Shown here: positions 6,745-15,890 of the stretch, piece by piece
Numbering within the stretch: the stretch's first letter is position 1
Layout: each line of letters opens with the position of its first letter
DNA from: Mesotoga sp. UBA6090
GTDB taxonomy: Bacteria > Thermotogota > Thermotogae > Petrotogales > Kosmotogaceae
Assembly (NCBI RefSeq): GCF_002435945.1
Contig: NZ_DIXC01000026.1
Coordinates: forward strand, 1 to 30,973
Reading direction: 5' to 3'
DNA: 30,973 bases
Position numbers and translations under genes: made by a program
The notes under the pieces: model-generated
Database searches by the model: none
Seen by the model: the letters and a program-made list of their open reading frames with translations, nothing else
What the model was told of the DNA's origin: nothing

Positions 6745-7648
6745 TAGTCTTTGAGGGTAAGACGAGTCTCCCCCACATGAGATAGACCTGGCATGGTAGA
6801 TCAACAACTGATGACTCGTAAGCAAATGATACCCGTTCAATTTCGGACAGGTGGATCGATGTAAGATGCTCTTCAAAGAGCACACTCCCCACTGCAAGCG
6901 GCCCTCCCGCTCAAGCAGGGATTTAGATCAAGAGCAGAAGAGCGGTTCATCGTTCCGACACTTCGTGTCCATGTTCTTAGTTAAGAACCACGAGATGATG
7001 AGAGAGCACGAGACAGATGAGATGAGATCCAGTTTGAGCCTCTCAAGCGGGGATTTAAGATCGAGAGCGCAGAAGCGCATGAAACCGCGTCTATTTGATA
7101 ATGATGACAACTCTGGAACTAAGAAACAGGATGATTGAGCTCCAAAGGTGATATGGTAATGATGATCTCTCGAGAGGATACGACATCTCTATTATCGATG
7201 GAGTGCGCCTAACCGGTCTTATCGGAGAACGCTGGACCGTTTACAGATAACGGATCTTGGGTGCTAGATCCCTTGAATCCCCCAAGCAGGAGCATTTTGG
7301 GGCAGGCTCCACGGGATGAGAATCATGAAGAAGAACTCTCGCCTTCTCGTGAGCGCAGCGAACCTCTCGAATATGTTCTTTCTCGGCTTTTCAAAGCGAC
7401 CAGCGGGTCCTTGCTCTCAAGCGTTCAGCGGATCTTTGCGGCGGTTCCATCGTCGACGGGGTGTGTTCTCTTGAAATCTTCACACTCTCAACCGTAAGAG
7501 GTATTCTCCTTCAAAGGAGGACCATAGATTAAATTCAGTTGTAGAGAAAAGCCGACATTTAGTAGAGTACGCAAAGCCGAATTGACCTAGTAGTGTTTGT
7601 GCTATTGCACGCAACGCGACTCTGGAAAGCCGTACGGAAGGTGATAAT

Positions 7649-8023
7649 GTGTGGTTTGACATTGATATAAGATCCCCATTACCGATCTACGATCAAATCA
7701 AGAGGGGGGTGAAGGAGGAGATCCTCAAGGAGAGACTTAAGGAAGGAGATCCTCTTCCCTCAATCCGTGAAATGGCCTCTCAAATCAGGGTTAATCCTAA
7801 CACTGTTGCCAGAGCCTACAGAGAACTCGAGATGGAAGGCCTGATTATGGCAAGACAGGGATTGGGGTATATAGTAGTCAGTGACAAAGATCAGGTAAGA
7901 GACTCCGTCTTTGAAAGTCTATTTACTGAGCTTAGGGAGCCCATCCTGCGTTTGAAGAAGTCGGGAATTTCTCTGGAAAGGCTCCTGGAGGTGATTGAGA
8001 AGATATGGAAAGAAATGAATTGA
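7649..8023 (+). CDS. GntR-family regulator, YtrA type
   Basis: This 124-aa repressor-like protein has the GntR winged helix-turn-helix. PIYDQIKRGVKEEILKERL leads to LPSIREMASQIRVNPNTVAR for DNA contact, then AYRELEMEGLIMARQGLGYIV. Only a short helical C-terminus of about 45 residues follows, which is the YtrA subfamily plan, without a large effector domain. The start is GTG 7649, after GGAAGGTG. The ATPase gene at 8005 begins inside its last codons, so it is co-transcribed with an ABC exporter. Such regulators usually repress their own exporter operon and respond to envelope stress or antibiotics. The operator at 4287-4313 is a possible second target. Confidence 0.88.
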   Translation: MWFDIDIRSPLPIYDQIKRGVKEEILKERLKEGDPLPSIREMASQIRVNPNTVARAYRELEMEGLIMARQGLGYIVVSDKDQVRDSVFESLFTELREPILRLKKSGISLERLLEVIEKIWKEMN

Positions 8024-8877
8024 CGCTGGATATACAGAACCTTGAGAAGACTTATAAGGGCAATGTTGAGGCCGTTCGCGGGATCGATGTCAAGCTGGAT
8101 AAACAACGAATCTACGCGCTGCTTGGCCCAAATGGAGCCGGCAAAACGACAGTTCTGAAATCCATACTGGGATTGATCAATTACTCTGGATCGATACTTG
8201 TTCTTGGAAAACCCATTGATGAGGTCAGAGAAATGATCTCGTTCGTTCCTGAGGAGAAGAATCTTTGTGAAACTCTGGACATAGAGAAGACTCTCAAATT
8301 GAATCGCAGAATTTCGAGCAGATTCGATGAAACCCAAGCGCGCAAGTATATCGCACACTACAAACTTCCCTGTACAAAGAAGATTAGAACCTTCTCAAAC
8401 GGCATGAAGACAGCGATATACATCTCATTAGCTCTTTCAACCGACGCAGATCTATATATACTGGATGAGCCGACCTGGGGACTCGACCCAATCATGCGAG
8501 ACGACACCCTGGAGTTCATAAGAGAGAAGGTCATTCTCGGAAAGACTGTACTGTACACGTCCCATATAATCCCTGAAGTCGAAAAAATCGCAGACGAATT
8601 CTTCATTATGATAAATGGGAAGGTTAAGTATTCCGGTGATCTCGACGGAGTCAAAGAAAAATACAGAATTGTCAGGATGCCCTTTGACAAAGAGCAACTC
8701 GACAATTGTACGGACTGTCTGGCGGCAGCAAAGGAACTTAACAGACTTTCGATAATCGTCGAAAACTCAGAGGCAATGGAAAGATTTTATAAAACAGACG
8801 AGGCAACCATTTCGATCCCCGATCTTGAAGACTTCTTCCAGATACTTGTTAGGAGCGAGAATGGCAATTCCGTTTGA
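8005..8877 (+). CDS. ABC transporter ATP-binding protein (first of the GntR operon)
   Basis: This 290-aa ATPase has Walker A GPNGAGKTT, the Q-loop region VPEEKNLCE, the variant signature FSNGMKTA, Walker B and D-loop LYILDEPTWGLDP and the switch TSHIIPEVE. It is a close paralogue of the ATPase at 4340, and both share the unusual tryptophan in DEPTWGLDP. The ATG at 8005 lies 19 bases inside the GntR gene. No small permease like the one at 5184 follows it. It may therefore work with the permease at 9611, or with the permease at 5184 from the other operon. The substrate is unknown. Confidence 0.86.
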   Translation: MERNELTLDIQNLEKTYKGNVEAVRGIDVKLDKQRIYALLGPNGAGKTTVLKSILGLINYSGSILVLGKPIDEVREMISFVPEEKNLCETLDIEKTLKLNRRISSRFDETQARKYIAHYKLPCTKKIRTFSNGMKTAIYISLALSTDADLYILDEPTWGLDPIMRDDTLEFIREKVILGKTVLYTSHIIPEVEKIADEFFIMINGKVKYSGDLDGVKEKYRIVRMPFDKEQLDNCTDCLAAAKELNRLSIIVENSEAMERFYKTDEATISIPDLEDFFQILVRSENGNSV

Positions 8878-8895
8878 GTTCAGGAGGTTAGTACC

Positions 8896-9654
8896 GTGAT
8901 AGAGATTAGAAACCTTACGAAGATTTATAGTGGCAGTGTCAAAGCAGTTGATAGCGTTTCCTTGACGGTGAACAAAGGTGAAGTATTCGGCTTTCTCGGA
9001 CCAAACGGAGCCGGCAAGACCACAACGATAAAAATGATAGTCGGTTTGCTTCAGCCGACATCCGGAAGTATCTCTATTGACAATATCGATGTAGTTTCTC
9101 AGCCTGTGGAAGCGAAGATGAAGATTGGTTACGTTGCTGACGAACCACTGGTTATGGAGAAAATCACAGGAGTTCAATATCTAAACATGATTTCCGACGT
9201 TTTCCAGCTGCCGCCCAAAACGAGAACAGAAAGGGCCGCTAGACTCCTGCAGAATTTCAAGCTTTCAGACGCAGTCAAGGATCCCGTTTCGACGTACTCA
9301 CACGGCATGAGACAGAAGCTCTCCTTAGTCGCGGCTCTAATTCACAATCCGGATCTGTGGATACTAGACGAACCTATAGTCGGTCTTGATCCGGAATCGG
9401 TCTTCATCCTCAAACAGATGATGAGGAATCATGTGAAGGCGGGAAACACGGTCTTTTTCTCTACTCACGTGATGGAGGTCGCCGAGAGAATCTGCGATCG
9501 CATTGGAATTATTAACAATGGAAAACTAGAGTTCGTGGGCACCGTGGAAGAGCTGCGAAAACTTCGAGGCAGGGGAAGCCTGGAAGAACTATTCCTGGAG
9601 GTGACTGGTAGTGAGACTGAAAATGGTGATTTCTCTTACCTCGACGCTGATTAG
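8896..9654 (+). CDS. ABC transporter ATP-binding protein (second of the GntR operon)
   Basis: This 252-aa ATPase is of the ordinary ABC-2 exporter type. Walker A is GPNGAGKTTTIK, the signature is YSHGMRQKLS, Walker B is WILDEPIVGLDP and the switch is STHVMEVAE. It is more distant from the ATPases at 4340 and 8005 than those are from each other. The start is GTG 8896, eight bases after AGGAGG (8882-8887). Its end overlaps the permease gene by 44 bases, so it is the most likely ATP-binding partner of that permease. Confidence 0.87.
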   Translation: MIEIRNLTKIYSGSVKAVDSVSLTVNKGEVFGFLGPNGAGKTTTIKMIVGLLQPTSGSISIDNIDVVSQPVEAKMKIGYVADEPLVMEKITGVQYLNMISDVFQLPPKTRTERAARLLQNFKLSDAVKDPVSTYSHGMRQKLSLVAALIHNPDLWILDEPIVGLDPESVFILKQMMRNHVKAGNTVFFSTHVMEVAERICDRIGIINNGKLEFVGTVEELRKLRGRGSLEELFLEVTGSETENGDFSYLDAD

Positions 9655-11281
9655 TTCTCACTACAACATTCCAAGATCTCTATACCACTTCAAGAGAAGG
9701 GAAAGGCTCTGGGAACCGGCCCTGATAATCGGTGTCATACTCCTACTGGGCTTGACTCTCGGACCGCTTTACGGAGGTTTGCTCAACACGATGTACGATC
9801 AGTATGAAGCTTCCGGACTGAGATCGCTCTTTCTGGCAGGACCTTTCCTGATTGCAAATCTCTTTGGATTCATCTTTGGGGTCTTCCTTATGATAAGCAC
9901 CTTCTTCTTCGGCGACGATATGCGCGTTTTGATACCTTTGCCCATGAAATCGACAGAAGTACTTATGTCGAAGTTCCTCGTAGTCTTGATGGACCTTATG
10001 TTGATCTCACTTGCCATAATTCTTCCAGCATACATCCTGTATGGCGTGCGATCCTCGGCAGGAATCGGATACTGGATCTTCATGGTGATTGTCTTTCTCC
10101 TAAGTCAGGTGTTGCCGATAATGCTTTCCGCGATAATCGTCCTTCCTCTCTCGAGGCTGTTTAGATTCAGAAGGCACAGAGATAATATGGTTTATCTCTT
10201 GAGCGCACTCATTTTGGTGGGAGTGCTTATCTTCATCTCCATCACTAGCCGCGTTGATCCGAATATGAGCGCCGAGGAGTTCGCAAAGATCTTCTCGAGC
10301 GAGGATGCGATACTGAACAAAACGGCCGGGGCATACCCTCCCACTATTTTGGTTACGAAGGCCCTGAGCAGACCCTTCTTTGAGGGATTGTTGTGGCTTC
10401 TTGCATTTATTGGTCTTCACGTGGTTGCTCTCGGAGTCTTTCTCTTCTTCGGCGACAAGTTCTACTACTCGGTCTATTCAAGCCTTCAAGAGAATTTCGC
10501 CAGACGGTCAAGACTAAAAGAAGGCGAGATAGCCGATCTTATGGGCGTACAACAAACGAAGTTCTCCGCGCTGTACAGAAGAGAATGGTGGTACTTTCTG
10601 AAGGTCCCGGCATTCGCGTTCAACGGATTTGGGAATGTTCTGGTCTTTCCAATTCTGCTCGTTATAGCGGCCGTTGCTGGCCAAACGGACCAGTTAGGTC
10701 AGATGCTGGACCAGTTTCAAGATTACAAGCCACTCTTTGTTCCCGTCGGCGCACTGGTCGCAGCCGTTGCGGGCGGAATTAACGGGCTCGCCTCCTCCAT
10801 GTTCAGCAGAGAAGGAGATTTGATCAGGGAACTTAAGGCTCTTCCCGTTGACGTAAATGAAATTGTGAAAGTCAAATTTCTTCATATCGAGACGCTGAGT
10901 TTGATAGGACCGGCATTCGGCGCAGTCGCTCTTAGTCTTATCCTTGGTCTGTCTTTCGTAGAAGCGCTTGTTGTATTTGCTGTCGGAGCATTGACTCTCA
11001 CATTCTTGAACATTCTACAAATGATAATCGACTCGATAAAGCCGATCCTTGAATGGGAGAACCCTCAGAGAGCCATGAAGCAGAACGTTAACGTCGCACT
11101 TTCGATTCCGGTCGTCTTTGGTTACGTGGGCGGTCTTGGATATCTCGCATTCTTGCTGAAGGACACCATATCCGGGACAATAATGACCATCATATTGACC
11201 GCAATCGCTTTAGTTGGTATTGTAGTCACGTGGCCTGTGCTTATGAAGAGAGCGAACAGGCTTTTCGTGAGGGATTTGTGA
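9611..11281 (+). CDS. Large ABC-2 type permease
   Basis: This 556-aa membrane protein has about twelve hydrophobic stretches in two halves. One cluster lies near residues 35-210 and a second near 340-545, with a soluble, charged region between them containing KEGEIADLMGVQQTKFSALY. The plan resembles large permeases of YtrC/D-type or other ABC-2 exporters. The start is GTG 9611, with GGAGGTG at 9597-9603 and a seven-base gap. An ATG at 9623 is the alternative, but has no comparable ribosome site. The gene closes the four-gene operon. Confidence 0.82.
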   Translation: MRLKMVISLTSTLISSHYNIPRSLYHFKRRERLWEPALIIGVILLLGLTLGPLYGGLLNTMYDQYEASGLRSLFLAGPFLIANLFGFIFGVFLMISTFFFGDDMRVLIPLPMKSTEVLMSKFLVVLMDLMLISLAIILPAYILYGVRSSAGIGYWIFMVIVFLLSQVLPIMLSAIIVLPLSRLFRFRRHRDNMVYLLSALILVGVLIFISITSRVDPNMSAEEFAKIFSSEDAILNKTAGAYPPTILVTKALSRPFFEGLLWLLAFIGLHVVALGVFLFFGDKFYYSVYSSLQENFARRSRLKEGEIADLMGVQQTKFSALYRREWWYFLKVPAFAFNGFGNVLVFPILLVIAAVAGQTDQLGQMLDQFQDYKPLFVPVGALVAAVAGGINGLASSMFSREGDLIRELKALPVDVNEIVKVKFLHIETLSLIGPAFGAVALSLILGLSFVEALVVFAVGALTLTFLNILQMIIDSIKPILEWENPQRAMKQNVNVALSIPVVFGYVGGLGYLAFLLKDTISGTIMTIILTAIALVGIVVTWPVLMKRANRLFVRDL

Positions 11282-11696
11282 AAAGGAGTGAGGTTCGGGG
11301 TTGCGGGTTCGTGGTAGGAAGAGCAGGAGAACTCGTTGTCCGTTGAACAGCTCTCCGTTCGCCGAGGAGACCCCGTTCTTCGTTCCAGAGCGAGGATCTG
11401 TTCCTTGTTCTTGGTTAAGGTCAAGAACCAAGAGCTCGAGATTCTGAAACAAGTTCAGAATGACGGTATGTGACGTTTTCGGGAAGGGTGCCTAGATGCT
11501 GAAACAAGTTCAGCATGACAACGAGATTGACAGCGGGTCTGGGGTCTAGGGCTGGTGAACAAAAGCGACTCCGAACCATTCAGAATTCTCGATGCTAATG
11601 AAGACGTCATCCCGGACTTGATCCGGGATCTGGGCCTAAAGACTCGAACATTGTTGAGACGAAGCCTGAAACTGGTCTCAGAAACGGAGGTCAAAT
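11282..11696. repeat. Intergenic repeats with three hairpins of one family
   Basis: There is no gene. Three perfect 8-bp-stem hairpins are present: ATTCTGAA-ACAAG-TTCAGAAT (11441-11461), ATGCTGAA-ACAAG-TTCAGCAT (11496-11516) and ATCCCGGA-CTTGA-TCCGGGAT (11609-11629). The first part (11290-11400) carries the GTGGTAGGAAGAGCAGG and CTCCGTTCGCCGAGGAGA blocks related to the repeats at 1-450 and 30120-30230. GGAGG at 11686-11690 serves the next gene. Confidence 0.8.
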
Positions 11697-14414
11697 ATGG
11701 CGAGAATACACCAGCAAAAAAAGGAAGAAGTAGTAAAACAACTCGGATCCAGTTTTAAGGACGGTCTTTCCAAGTCACAAGCAAGAGAAAGACTTGATCA
11801 ATACGGCTTAAACGAGCTTACCGAGAAGAACAAACAGAGCGCATGGAAGATTCTTCTTTCTCAGCTAAAGTCTGTGATGATAATTATTCTCATTGCTGCT
11901 TCAGTCATCACGGCCTTCATTGGCGAAGTAAGGGACACGATTGTTATTCTCGCGATAGTTGTCCTTAATACTATCCTTGGCTTCTCCCAAGAATACAGGG
12001 CCGAAAAGGCAATGGCCGCCCTAAAAAAGATGTCTGTTCCGAAGGTGAAAGTCAAACGTGACAGCCAGGTGATCGAAGTCAATTCAACTGAGGTCGTGCC
12101 AGGCGATATTGTAATTCTAGATGCCGGGAATATCGTTCCTGCAGATATGCGCCTCATAGAGACAACTAACCTGAAGATCCAGGAATCAGCTCTCACGGGC
12201 GAATCCGAAGCAGTGGAGAAAACTTCCGAGCCCATTGCAGAAGACAACCCTTCACTGGGTGATCGAAAGAACATGGCTTATTCAGGCACTGTAGTTACCT
12301 ACGGCAGGGGAGTAGGTATCGTCACCGCTACGGCCATGGATACTGAATTAGGTAAGATCGCAACAATGATTCAGGACACGCCCGATACTCAAACACCCTT
12401 GCAGAAGAACATCGATCAGCTCGGTAAAATTCTTGCTGTAATCGCCTTGGGCATAGTTGCAGTAATATTCGTAATGGGATTACTCAGAGGAGAAGATCTC
12501 GAGCTTATGTTCTTAACCGCCGTCTCTTTCGCCGTCGCAGCCGTCCCGGAGGGACTTCCAACGGTTGTGACAATAGCTCTTGCACTTGGAGCCCAGAGGA
12601 TGCTGAAGAAGAACGCTTTGGTTCGCAAACTCATGGCCGTCGAAACGCTTGGCTCTGTCACCGTTATTTGCTCCGACAAAACAGGAACGATTACTGAGAA
12701 CAGAATGAAAGTCAGTCTTGTCGAGATGGCCGGCAGAACATTGGACTTCGGAAAGGAAGATGCACCAGACCCCGAAGCTCTTCCCGAAGATGATAACAAG
12801 TCATTCGAGATAATGCTTACAGCCGGTACTCTCTGCAACGATGCGGAGATAAGACCTCCCGTCCACAAGAAACAGCAGGTAGACATGATTGGTGATCCCA
12901 CAGAAGGAGCACTTGTATATGCCGCTTACAGAGTTGGGATCGAAAAGGCCGACCTGGAGGAGGCAATGCCACGAATCCTCGAGCTGCCTTTCGATTCAGA
13001 GCGTAAGAGAATGACAACTATCCATGAGATCACGAAAAACCCAATGGGACCAGTTCCAGCCGATGTTCCTGCACATTTGCGGGAGAATGGCGTTGAAAAA
13101 TATGTAGCCTTTACGAAGGGTGCCGTTGATTCGCTTGTCGAGGTTTGTGACAGGGTGCTGGAGGGTGACGAAATCCATGAAATAGACGATGAATGGAAGA
13201 GAAGAATCATAGAGACAAACAACGACCTTGCGGCCAATGGGATGAGGGTTCTTGGAGTAGCCTTCAGAGCTGTCGATCCGTCAGAAGTTGAAGAGAAGAA
13301 AGTCGAAGAGAGGAATCTCATCTTCACCGGAATGTTTGGAATGATGGACCCCGCACGAGAAGGAGTAAAGGAATCGATCATCACTTCTCGCGAAGCCGGC
13401 ATAAGGCCGATAATGATTACGGGTGATCATCCCCTGACGGCAGGATATATCGCAGAAAGTCTTACAATGGTCGAAGACAAGTCGCAGGTGAAAATGGGTA
13501 TAGAGCTGGAGAACTTGTCTGATGATGAACTAGATAGGATTACCGCGAAGACTTCCGTATACGCAAGAGTTGCTCCCGAACACAAACTGAGGATTGTCAA
13601 ATCACTTCAAAGACAGGGAAATGTCGTTGCCATGACAGGAGATGGAGTGAATGACGCCCCTGCTCTGAAGCAAGCGGATATAGGAGTAGCAATGGGGATT
13701 ACGGGAACTGATGTCACTAAGGAAGTTGCCGACATGGTTCTCACCGACGATAACTTCACTACTATAGTCTCGGCAGTTAAAGAAGGACGAACTATTTTCG
13801 ACAATATACAGAAGTTCATAAGATACATACTGGCATCAAATTTCGGTGAAATCTGGATAATGCTTCTCGGACCGTTCCTGGGTATATCACTTCCACTGGC
13901 ACCTCTCCAGATACTCTGGTTGAATCTCGTGACAGATGGAGTCCCTGCCTTAGCGCTTGCTGTAGAACCGCCAGAGAAGGATATCATGAAGCGTCCGCCC
14001 AACCCCACAAAACAGCATGTCCTTGCAAATGGCGGATGGAATGTGATCTTTATCGGGCTATTGCTCGCAGCCTTTTCCCTTGGCGTAGGTTTGTTCTACT
14101 GGCTGAATGACGTAAATAGTCCATGGAGAACCATGCTTTTCTCCACTCTCGTCTTTTCGCAGCTTTTCTTCGCACTGTCGGTAAGGTCAAGAAGCAAATC
14201 GATCTTCAACGCTCCGTTCAAAGATAATCCTTCTCTCATGTATGCAGTGCTAGGAAGTTTAGGGCTTCAGCTCACAGTAATCTATGTGCCATTCATGCAG
14301 AGACTATTCTCCACACAGGCTCTGGGAATATGGGATCTACTTTTATCTCTCGCACTTGGCAGTGCGATCCTCTGGATATACGAAATCAAGAAGCTGGTTA
14401 CAAGAAAAAGGTAA
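11697..14414 (+). CDS. P2A-type calcium-transporting P-type ATPase
   Basis: This 905-aa cation pump probably exports Ca2+ across the cytoplasmic membrane. The actuator motif is TGES (167-170). Helix 4 has VPEGLPTV (Glu285), the P2 calcium-site glutamate. The phosphorylation site is SDKTGTIT with Asp327; leucine is more usual than isoleucine here. The nucleotide domain has FTKGAVDSL and the hinge is MTGDGVNDAPALKQAD. Helix 5 has SNFGE and helix 6 has NLVTDGVPALALA, which match the Asn/Glu and Asn/Asp calcium ligands of SERCA. Length fits the family. The start is ATG 11697 after GGAGG (11686-11690). It stands alone between repeat regions. PMR1-like Ca2+/Mn2+ pumping is an alternative. Confidence 0.9.
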   Translation: MARIHQQKKEEVVKQLGSSFKDGLSKSQARERLDQYGLNELTEKNKQSAWKILLSQLKSVMIIILIAASVITAFIGEVRDTIVILAIVVLNTILGFSQEYRAEKAMAALKKMSVPKVKVKRDSQVIEVNSTEVVPGDIVILDAGNIVPADMRLIETTNLKIQESALTGESEAVEKTSEPIAEDNPSLGDRKNMAYSGTVVTYGRGVGIVTATAMDTELGKIATMIQDTPDTQTPLQKNIDQLGKILAVIALGIVAVIFVMGLLRGEDLELMFLTAVSFAVAAVPEGLPTVVTIALALGAQRMLKKNALVRKLMAVETLGSVTVICSDKTGTITENRMKVSLVEMAGRTLDFGKEDAPDPEALPEDDNKSFEIMLTAGTLCNDAEIRPPVHKKQQVDMIGDPTEGALVYAAYRVGIEKADLEEAMPRILELPFDSERKRMTTIHEITKNPMGPVPADVPAHLRENGVEKYVAFTKGAVDSLVEVCDRVLEGDEIHEIDDEWKRRIIETNNDLAANGMRVLGVAFRAVDPSEVEEKKVEERNLIFTGMFGMMDPAREGVKESIITSREAGIRPIMITGDHPLTAGYIAESLTMVEDKSQVKMGIELENLSDDELDRITAKTSVYARVAPEHKLRIVKSLQRQGNVVAMTGDGVNDAPALKQADIGVAMGITGTDVTKEVADMVLTDDNFTTIVSAVKEGRTIFDNIQKFIRYILASNFGEIWIMLLGPFLGISLPLAPLQILWLNLVTDGVPALALAVEPPEKDIMKRPPNPTKQHVLANGGWNVIFIGLLLAAFSLGVGLFYWLNDVNSPWRTMLFSTLVFSQLFFALSVRSRSKSIFNAPFKDNPSLMYAVLGSLGLQLTVIYVPFMQRLFSTQALGIWDLLLSLALGSAILWIYEIKKLVTRKR

Positions 14415-15295
14415 TAGACAATAGTTGTCCGTAGAAGGTTCGCCATTATCCGAAATAGATCATTTGCAAGTTCCAAGATGCAAGTTGCAAGTGTAATACA
14501 GAGAATAGATCCCGAAAATACCGCTTCGTCGCGTTCCTCTACAAGATTGCTGAAGAGGAGGGATTTTGTCGTTATTGCCGAGGAGCGATGTGGAGAAGAG
14601 CATCGCCGCAAGTGAGGCTCGCTGGTGCGAGGAAGTGATGCTGCTTCGCAGGAAGCGATTTTGAAGCCAGTTCCGCTTCGCGGGAGATGAGCCGCTGTAC
14701 GCTTAAAAGCGGAGAACCCGCTGACCGCTGCAAAGAGCCGTACTTGGTCCTTCGTTCAAAACCATGAACCCGTCCTTCGAAGAGCAGTTGCAAGTTGACT
14801 GTTCCAAGTTGCAAGCTCTTAAGAAAAGAAACGTCCCTCGTTGAGTGGTGACCCGTCCTTCGATTGGATCAGAGAGCAAATCCAGTATGGAGTCCTTGAT
14901 GACTGTTCATTGGCATTGATAATCGGTAATGGTTCAGAGCCGCTTCAGTTTGCCAGACCCTAGACCCAATACCCTGGACCCGCTATCAATTCCGTCATTC
15001 TGGCATAATTCTGGCCAGAATCTCGATTCATAGCGAAAAACGAGGACTTTGCAAGAAGAAGAGAAACAATGAGAAGAACGAGAAAAATGGGATCCTGTGG
15101 AGCTCATCAAAGCATGATCCATGGAATAACTGCAGAGAAGATCGTTTCTTTCACTACACCCGAGACCCTATTCTCTCCATCACTAACTCGTTTCAAGATC
15201 TATTCCCTTCGATTGAATCAACCGAAAAGGTGTTTTCTGTCACAACTCGTGTTATGTTATAGTATACGAATCAATTTACTAGGTGGTGATCAATC
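14415..15295. repeat. Gene-free repeat region before the RHH/MazF pair
   Basis: I see no credible gene. It contains CAAGTTCCAAGATGCAAGTT-type strings (14465-14495, 14785-14815), GCGGAGAACCCGCTGACCGC, and a short form of the GTCATTCTGG...CCAGAATCT palindrome (14994-15022), a relative of which lies inverted at 263-290. Near 15258-15263 TATAGT may be the -10 box of the toxin-antitoxin operon, with only a weak -35 (TTCTGT). Confidence 0.65.
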
Positions 15296-15547
15296 TTGAA
15301 AACACAAATAGTCAGAGTCCCTTTCGAAACTCATTCGAGGCTTAAGGCAATGGCCTCCGCCAGTGGTGAAACAATCGGAGAAATACTTGCTAAAGCAGTG
15401 GAATCATATAGACGTGAGTTGCTCCTAGAAGACACAAATGAAGCCTTCTCAAGACTAAGAGAGCAAGCCGATCTGTGGAAAGACGAGTTAGACGAGAGAG
15501 AAGAATGGGAAGGCTCACTATTAGACGGGCAAAGTGATCATGAATAG
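15296..15547 (+). CDS. Ribbon-helix-helix antitoxin of a MazF pair
   Basis: This 83-aa DNA-binding antitoxin has an N-terminal ribbon-helix-helix: KTQIVRVPFETHSRLKAMAS, then GETIGEILAKAVESYRRELL. An acidic C-terminal tail (WKDELDEREEWEGSLLDGQS) should bind and neutralise the toxin. The start is TTG 15296 after AGGTGGTGAT. Its stop at 15545-15547 overlaps the ATG of the toxin gene by eight bases, which keeps toxin output tied to antitoxin translation. Such pairs repress their own promoter. Confidence 0.8.
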   Translation: MKTQIVRVPFETHSRLKAMASASGETIGEILAKAVESYRRELLLEDTNEAFSRLREQADLWKDELDEREEWEGSLLDGQSDHE

Positions 15548-15890
15548 AGAGCTACCTTCAAGAGGCGAAATCTGGTTGGCAAACCTCAGTCCAACAAGAG
15601 GAAGAGAGCAATCTGGATTTAGACCATGTTTGGTCATTTCGGTAGACCAGTTCAATCATGGACCTGCTGAGCTCGTGATTGTCGTTCCCTTAACTTCAAA
15701 GAACAAATCTATCCCGCTTCATGTTAAGATCTCCGGAGAGCAAACAGGACTCGATGTAACAAGCTACATTAAGACCGAGGACTTAAGGTCAGTCTCGAGA
15801 AATAGATTGGAGAAGAAGATCGGTCAGGTCTCAGAAGAGGTACTTCTGGAGGTTCTGGATCGGATAAAGATTCTCCTAAATATCACATGA
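15540..15890 (+). CDS. mazF: MazF/PemK-family endoribonuclease toxin
   Basis: This 116-aa toxin cuts single-stranded RNA at short sequence motifs. The family pattern is clear: PSRGEIWLANLSPTRGREQSGFRPCLVIS (catalytic Arg and nucleotide loop), VIVVPLTSKNKSIPLHV (central strand with the Thr-Ser pair), DVTSYIKTEDLRSVSRNRL and a final helix EVLLEVLDRIKILL. The start is taken at ATG 15540. GTG 15534 is also in frame, but ATG overlap with the antitoxin stop is the usual arrangement. The gene is intact. The cut site cannot be predicted from sequence alone. Confidence 0.9.
   Translation: MNRELPSRGEIWLANLSPTRGREQSGFRPCLVISVDQFNHGPAELVIVVPLTSKNKSIPLHVKISGEQTGLDVTSYIKTEDLRSVSRNRLEKKIGQVSEEVLLEVLDRIKILLNIT

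Larger units (their letters stand above)
5955..7648. repeat. Repeat island between the two ABC operons
   Basis: No credible gene occurs in these 1.7 kb. The region holds CAGCGTTCAGCGG strings (6184-6225, 7420-7435), two ~140-bp copies of the CCTCCCTTGAGG repeat family described separately, and a block near 7337-7390 similar to the CTTCTCGCGAGCGGAGCGAG segment at 16733. Directly before 7649 a TTGACC (7582-7587) with a poor TATTGC could be a weak promoter of the downstream operon. Confidence 0.7.

Noticed and set aside
11861..14008. Long antisense open frames within the P-type ATPase gene
   Set aside because: They mirror the codon pattern of the real gene on the other strand and show no family resemblance.
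15069..15299. 76-codon open frame before the RHH/MazF operon
   Set aside because: It has no ribosome site and no recognisable domain, and overlaps the promoter region of the toxin-antitoxin pair.
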